Shown here: piece by piece, positions 42,509 through 46,138 of the stretch
Position numbering within the stretch: position 1 is the first letter of the stretch
Layout of the letters: the number at the start of each line of letters is the position of its first letter
Origin: Clostridiales bacterium
GTDB lineage: Bacteria > Bacillota > Desulfotomaculia > Desulfotomaculales > VENG01
DNA: 46,138 nucleotides
Assembly: GCA_021736985.1 (NCBI GenBank)
Contig: JAIPEW010000022.1
Span: forward strand, 1 to 46,138
Direction of reading: 5' to 3'
Made by a program: the position numbers and the translations under genes
The notes under the pieces: model-generated
The model's input: only the letters and a program-made list of their open reading frames with translations
Told to the model about the DNA's origin: nothing
Database searches by the model: none

Positions 42509-45500
42509 CGCCTTCCCCTCCTTGCTTGTAGAGAGTTGTTATTTTAGTCCTGCACTCGGCATCGACATTTCTCATTGACATGGGTGTAGGCCATGAAAGG
42601 TATTCTTGTTCTTTTGTAGCGTAAGAACCTGCTCTCCTTAATAGTGGTATATCAGTTGAATTCATGCTTTCCCATAATGTGGGCTCCCATTTCAACCACT
42701 GGCGCACCCTTTTATCAAACACATTTTTAGTATTTTCCACCTCATCATTATCAATAAAATTCACGCGGTTTAATACTATACTTCTTAAATGTTCTATTAT
42801 ATCGTTAGGGTACGGGTATGGTCTTTTTGCTATATCTTCATCACCAGCTTGCCTAACATACGAAACCATGACAGCATGTAAAACACGATCAAGTGCCGGC
42901 GGGGAAAAAGGTGTGACACTTGTAGGTTCAACTTGAGCATAAAGCCGTTCATGATAACTTCTAAACTTTTCAAAATGAGAGCGGTCTCTTGGTTTAGATG
43001 CACCATAAATAGTTACTACTATTCCTGTTTTTTCCCACCAGCGTCGCCCAACACGACCGGTTACCTGTATATACTGCGAAGTAGTCTTAGGCTGGCCAAC
43101 TACACTCATTAATGATAAACGGTCAATATCCACGCCTACCTCAATAATATTCGAAGCTAGGCAAACATCTACAGGGTATTTATTACTTGTACAGTTTTTT
43201 TCTAACTCTGCAATAGCTTCAGGGACTTGATCCCCCCGTAACCTGCTCGTTAACTCTTGTATATTATATAATTTCCTAATCTCCTGAAAATCCACCCCCA
43301 AGCGGTTTTTAAGCACTTTAAAATAATCGGGAATATCTGATTGGAACAAGGAAAGAGTAGTTCCTAATTCCCTCAGGCTATTAAAAAAGAGTAGTAAACT
43401 CCACCACGGGTCCCTTTCTTCATTATTCAAAGAATATGGTGCTTGAGTTAAAGCAGTAAACGTTCGTACTTGTGTTGTTTGTATAGACCCTAAACCCGGC
43501 GCGTGAACTCCAACATATTTTTTTCCAGGTAGCAAGTTACCACTAGAATCCCTGGCATAACAAGAAAAAAATGAATCACTTGCATCAAGACCTGGCGGGG
43601 GAAATAAGACTACATCGTCCCGGCCGTAAAGAGCCTTTATTTGCTCTGTATACTTGCGGATTGTTGCTGTTGAAGACACGATCTTAGGTACTACCGGAGT
43701 ATCTCCCCGGCGGTCTGTACACAATTCTTCGATTACAACTTCGTAAAGGCCAACCATAGAACCCAAAGGACCAGAAATTAAATGCAACTCATCTTGTATA
43801 ATTAATTCAGGCGGGGAAGCATCCCGTTCTCCTCCCAAATTAATTCCAAATATTGATCTTGCCTGCGGCCGCCAAGCTAGCATGGCAAACTTGTCCACTG
43901 TACCTATAACTAGTGAAGGCCTGTGCTCGTAAATATCTTCATCAACAACATACACTGGTAATCCATTGCTAAACTCGCAATGTTTATCAGGGCATTTAAA
44001 AACTACAGTATTACCCTTTTGCTCGTATCCCAATACTCGCGGGATTCTTTTGTTCTTTGGAGGGGGTCCTTTATACCTTCCCATTTCAGCCCCACACCAG
44101 GGACATTGCCCTATTACAAAAAGGTTTTCCTCTTTGCTACTCTTTCTTAATTTATTTAATGCTTCTACAGCCTGGTCACGCTTGTTTGGTGTAGTACTAC
44201 CTCCTAGCCATATGCCTATAGAAAATTCAGATTCCCCCAGGTTATCTTTAGTTTTCCTCCGAAGATAATCCATAGCACAAATAAGCGCTGACGCCCGCTG
44301 GAATTGTTGCGCTGTCAATAGCCTGAGTGTATACCTCATCAAAACGTTAACACCTGTATCGGAAGGGTCTACCAACCGGCGCATAAACATCGAAAATGCT
44401 GCCAGTCCCAAGTACGCTTCAGTTTTACCACCACCAGTAGGAAACCAAATTAATTCAACTACCCGTCGATCAGGAATTTTCCCGTCTGCAGCAGAATAAA
44501 GGGACATTAAAAAAAATGCTATTTGAAAAGGTCTCCACTTACCCTGGTTTTCCCCTGTGTTTAATGGATCAGGCTCAATATATTCACCCTCAAATATATA
44601 GGAAGAAATTTTTGAATCGAACTGTGCTTTTCTTGGCTTACGTCTACCTTGAAGTTGCTGTAGTAACATTGCGTGGTTTGCTAGCTGAAATGCACGCCAA
44701 GCATTTTTATCATTCCACAAATAATCAAGGCCATCTTCCATTCTTTCCACACACCGCTCGCATTCTTCTACATGTTTTTGGGCAGGTTTTTGATATCCTT
44801 TATAAAGAGAATGTATTTCACTTTTCTTTTGTTCAATCCAGTTTTTGTATAATTGAATTATTTCTTTTAAAGCATCTATCCCGTTATCTCCTGGTACCAA
44901 ACCGGCTAAAGAGGCCATTGATACATCTACTTTTGTGCCGTCTTTTCTTTTTATTTCTGGTGTTGTATTAGGTGACTCGTATACTGGCAAGGATTCCGCG
45001 CTTACCCATTGTGCTTTATCGACATCAAAAACTTCCCAGTCAGCTGCACAACCATGACCGATAGCATAAGTTTGTGATTCTTTATATAACAGTGCTAGAG
45101 ATTGTTCTTCTTCTTCCATTTCTTCTGGAGATAAACCCGGGTATGGTAATATATGAGCTTTTTTATCCGGGGATTCAACACGTGTTTTTAACCAAGATTG
45201 GAATAAACATATACTATCATAACCATTATATTCTTCTTTAGTACTTTCACTACTAGAACGGTTTACAATACACACTGTTAAAAGACGCGTGCGAGAATTT
45301 AAATGCTGTCGTGAAAACACTTCTAAATTGATATCAAGCCCTTTAGTATTTTCTTCTTCAAGAGAACTTGATTTAACTAATCCTTCACCATCAAAACACA
45401 AATCACTTTCGCTAAACCTGGCATTAATACTTACTGGTTCTCTTAACCACCACTCTCTATCTTTGTCATTGACAGAAACTTTTTTCTTGTAATAACGGCC

Positions 45501-45992
45501 TCCTGTTACTTTTACAACGAGTTCCGAGCCTTCCGGAAATTCTGCTAAAAAACTTATGCCCATGCTACTGGGTTTTAATGAATTAGCCGTTGAAAGCTCG
45601 AAATCATCTGGTTCTTGCTCGCTACTACCTCTTATATTTTCCCTTTTTTCAATTTTTTCTGCACTTTTCACTTGCTCGTCAGTTGTAAAATCTTCTCCAT
45701 CTTTATTTTCTTCATCTCCACTATTATCTACCTTACCAGTTTGAGAACTCTCATCTTCCATTAATGTACCTAGCGGGTATAATACTCCAACTCCATAACG
45801 TGACGTTGGCTTGTCACGCTGTAGTATTTCTTCTCCTAAACCTTTTTGTTTCCATGGTTTGTAAAATTCTTTAACCGTGTCAAAATTAATAGTATCTGAA
45901 CAATTTATTTCTTCACCTTGCGGTGAAGGGCCAACAAGTTCTTCTTTTAAGGCCTCAATTATTTGTTCTCTGTTTTCTATATGCGTAGCCAC
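42501..45992 (-). CDS. drmA: DrmA-like helicase (DISARM component)
   Basis: 1,163 residues, a large superfamily 2 helicase. Walker A WFPTGGGKTEAYLG lies near residue 520, the DEAD-type box IIQDELHLISG near 735, SSTATIRK (motif III) near 770, NIIEVGVDIDRL near 950 and QVTGRVGRR (motif VI) near 980. A Cys pair set (CPWCGAEMG ... CPDKHC) interrupts the region between. The N-terminal 500 residues, with a Glu/Asp/Ser-rich stretch at about 80-140, are characteristic of DrmA. The start is GTG at 45992 after GAGGGAGGG. It heads the drmA-drmB operon in the window; a further upstream partner may lie past the edge. Confidence 0.9.
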   Translation of the reverse strand: MATHIENREQIIEALKEELVGPSPQGEEINCSDTINFDTVKEFYKPWKQKGLGEEILQRDKPTSRYGVGVLYPLGTLMEDESSQTGKVDNSGDEENKDGEDFTTDEQVKSAEKIEKRENIRGSSEQEPDDFELSTANSLKPSSMGISFLAEFPEGSELVVKVTGGRYYKKKVSVNDKDREWWLREPVSINARFSESDLCFDGEGLVKSSSLEEENTKGLDINLEVFSRQHLNSRTRLLTVCIVNRSSSESTKEEYNGYDSICLFQSWLKTRVESPDKKAHILPYPGLSPEEMEEEEQSLALLYKESQTYAIGHGCAADWEVFDVDKAQWVSAESLPVYESPNTTPEIKRKDGTKVDVSMASLAGLVPGDNGIDALKEIIQLYKNWIEQKKSEIHSLYKGYQKPAQKHVEECERCVERMEDGLDYLWNDKNAWRAFQLANHAMLLQQLQGRRKPRKAQFDSKISSYIFEGEYIEPDPLNTGENQGKWRPFQIAFFLMSLYSAADGKIPDRRVVELIWFPTGGGKTEAYLGLAAFSMFMRRLVDPSDTGVNVLMRYTLRLLTAQQFQRASALICAMDYLRRKTKDNLGESEFSIGIWLGGSTTPNKRDQAVEALNKLRKSSKEENLFVIGQCPWCGAEMGRYKGPPPKNKRIPRVLGYEQKGNTVVFKCPDKHCEFSNGLPVYVVDEDIYEHRPSLVIGTVDKFAMLAWRPQARSIFGINLGGERDASPPELIIQDELHLISGPLGSMVGLYEVVIEELCTDRRGDTPVVPKIVSSTATIRKYTEQIKALYGRDDVVLFPPPGLDASDSFFSCYARDSSGNLLPGKKYVGVHAPGLGSIQTTQVRTFTALTQAPYSLNNEERDPWWSLLLFFNSLRELGTTLSLFQSDIPDYFKVLKNRLGVDFQEIRKLYNIQELTSRLRGDQVPEAIAELEKNCTSNKYPVDVCLASNIIEVGVDIDRLSLMSVVGQPKTTSQYIQVTGRVGRRWWEKTGIVVTIYGASKPRDRSHFEKFRSYHERLYAQVEPTSVTPFSPPALDRVLHAVMVSYVRQAGDEDIAKRPYPYPNDIIEHLRSIVLNRVNFIDNDEVENTKNVFDKRVRQWLKWEPTLWESMNSTDIPLLRRAGSYATKEQEYLSWPTPMSMRNVDAECRTKITTLYKQGGEGDE

Positions 45993-45998
45993 TTTCTA

Positions 45999-46138
45999 CC
46001 CTCCCTCTTTATAATTCCATTTTCCTTTGATATGCTCACACATTCTCAAAATTTTGTTACCATTAACATTTTGATAGGTAGATAAAACTTGAAGCAATGC
46101 AATTATCTGTTAGCAAGATGTGACCTTCACCAAGGGTG
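45999..46138 (-). other. Possible end of an upstream gene at the window edge
   Basis: On the minus strand, up to the stop at about 46002, one frame reads QIIALLQVLSTYQNVNGNK and continues to KWNYKEGG-stop. A second frame is open from the edge (LGEGHILLTDN) and stops at about 46067. The composition looks protein-like. It may be the C-terminus of an upstream DISARM-operon gene with a frameshift, or chance. The drmA ribosome site GAGGGAGGG overlaps its end. Confidence 0.35.

Noticed and set aside
42664-45744. Several plus-strand open frames of 60-150 codons opposite drmA
   Set aside because: They are antisense to a helicase with all motifs in place; none has a ribosome site or recognisable sequence.
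1-46138. CRISPR array
   Set aside because: No run of regularly spaced direct repeats was seen anywhere in the window, and no cas genes are present.

Overview
The window reads as a stretch of an AT-rich, endospore-forming Firmicute chromosome of the Clostridia type. The support is: sporulation genes (YunB, YtxC); the conserved blocks pheS-pheT-zapA-polX-mutS2 and infC-rpmI-rplT with thrS-ytxC; T-box and L20 leaders; strong Shine-Dalgarno sites with many TTG/GTG starts; and a glutaconate-type CoA-transferase suggesting anaerobic metabolism. I cannot name the genus from sequence reading alone.

Layout. 1-43 is the 5' end of a 16S rRNA gene leaving the window on the minus strand, with two tandem promoters behind it (167-195, 268-296). 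403-5295 holds yunB, a tyrosyl-tRNA synthetase, a class A penicillin-binding protein and a YjbQ-family protein. 5332-22240 is a long minus-strand housekeeping block: mutS2, a U32 peptidase-like protein, a NIF3-like protein, a 3-methyladenine glycosylase, polX, zapA, pheT, pheS, an rRNA methyltransferase, rplT, rpmI, infC and thrS. Its regulation is legible. pheS and thrS have T-box leaders whose specifier triplets (TTC and ACC) and T-box discriminator-pairing bases match Phe and Thr, and infC has an L20-type leader and an ATT start.

22604-31242 is a patchier region with ytxC, several unrecognised small or orphan genes (PD-(D/E)XK-like protein, endonuclease/exonuclease/phosphatase protein, CPBP membrane protein, a five-cysteine protein, a solo tyrosine recombinase) and a tight, overlapping three-gene operon of a Ppx/GppA-HD phosphatase with two thymidylate-kinase-like proteins, one with an altered P-loop. 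31590-35484 carries a CoA-transferase pair, wreckage of an RND efflux pump gene and a GcvT-like folate enzyme preceded by a perfect 14-bp inverted repeat.

From about 36191 rightward the window looks like an integrated defence island. Its left edge is a 44-base 3' half of a tRNA-Val(GAC) gene, the typical scar of integration into a tRNA 3' end. Inside are a Mig-type T/G-mismatch glycosylase, a C5-cytosine DNA methyltransferase, a facing restriction endonuclease gene broken by two stops and one frameshift, and a drmA-drmB pair (the helicase and DUF1998 core of DISARM phage defence) running off toward the right edge. Methyltransferase plus Mig would protect the host from methylation and its deamination damage. 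The endonuclease is dead, no drmC is present, and any drmE/drmD partner must lie beyond the window. This combination of a DISARM core with a decayed restriction-modification-repair cassette is the most interesting part of the window.
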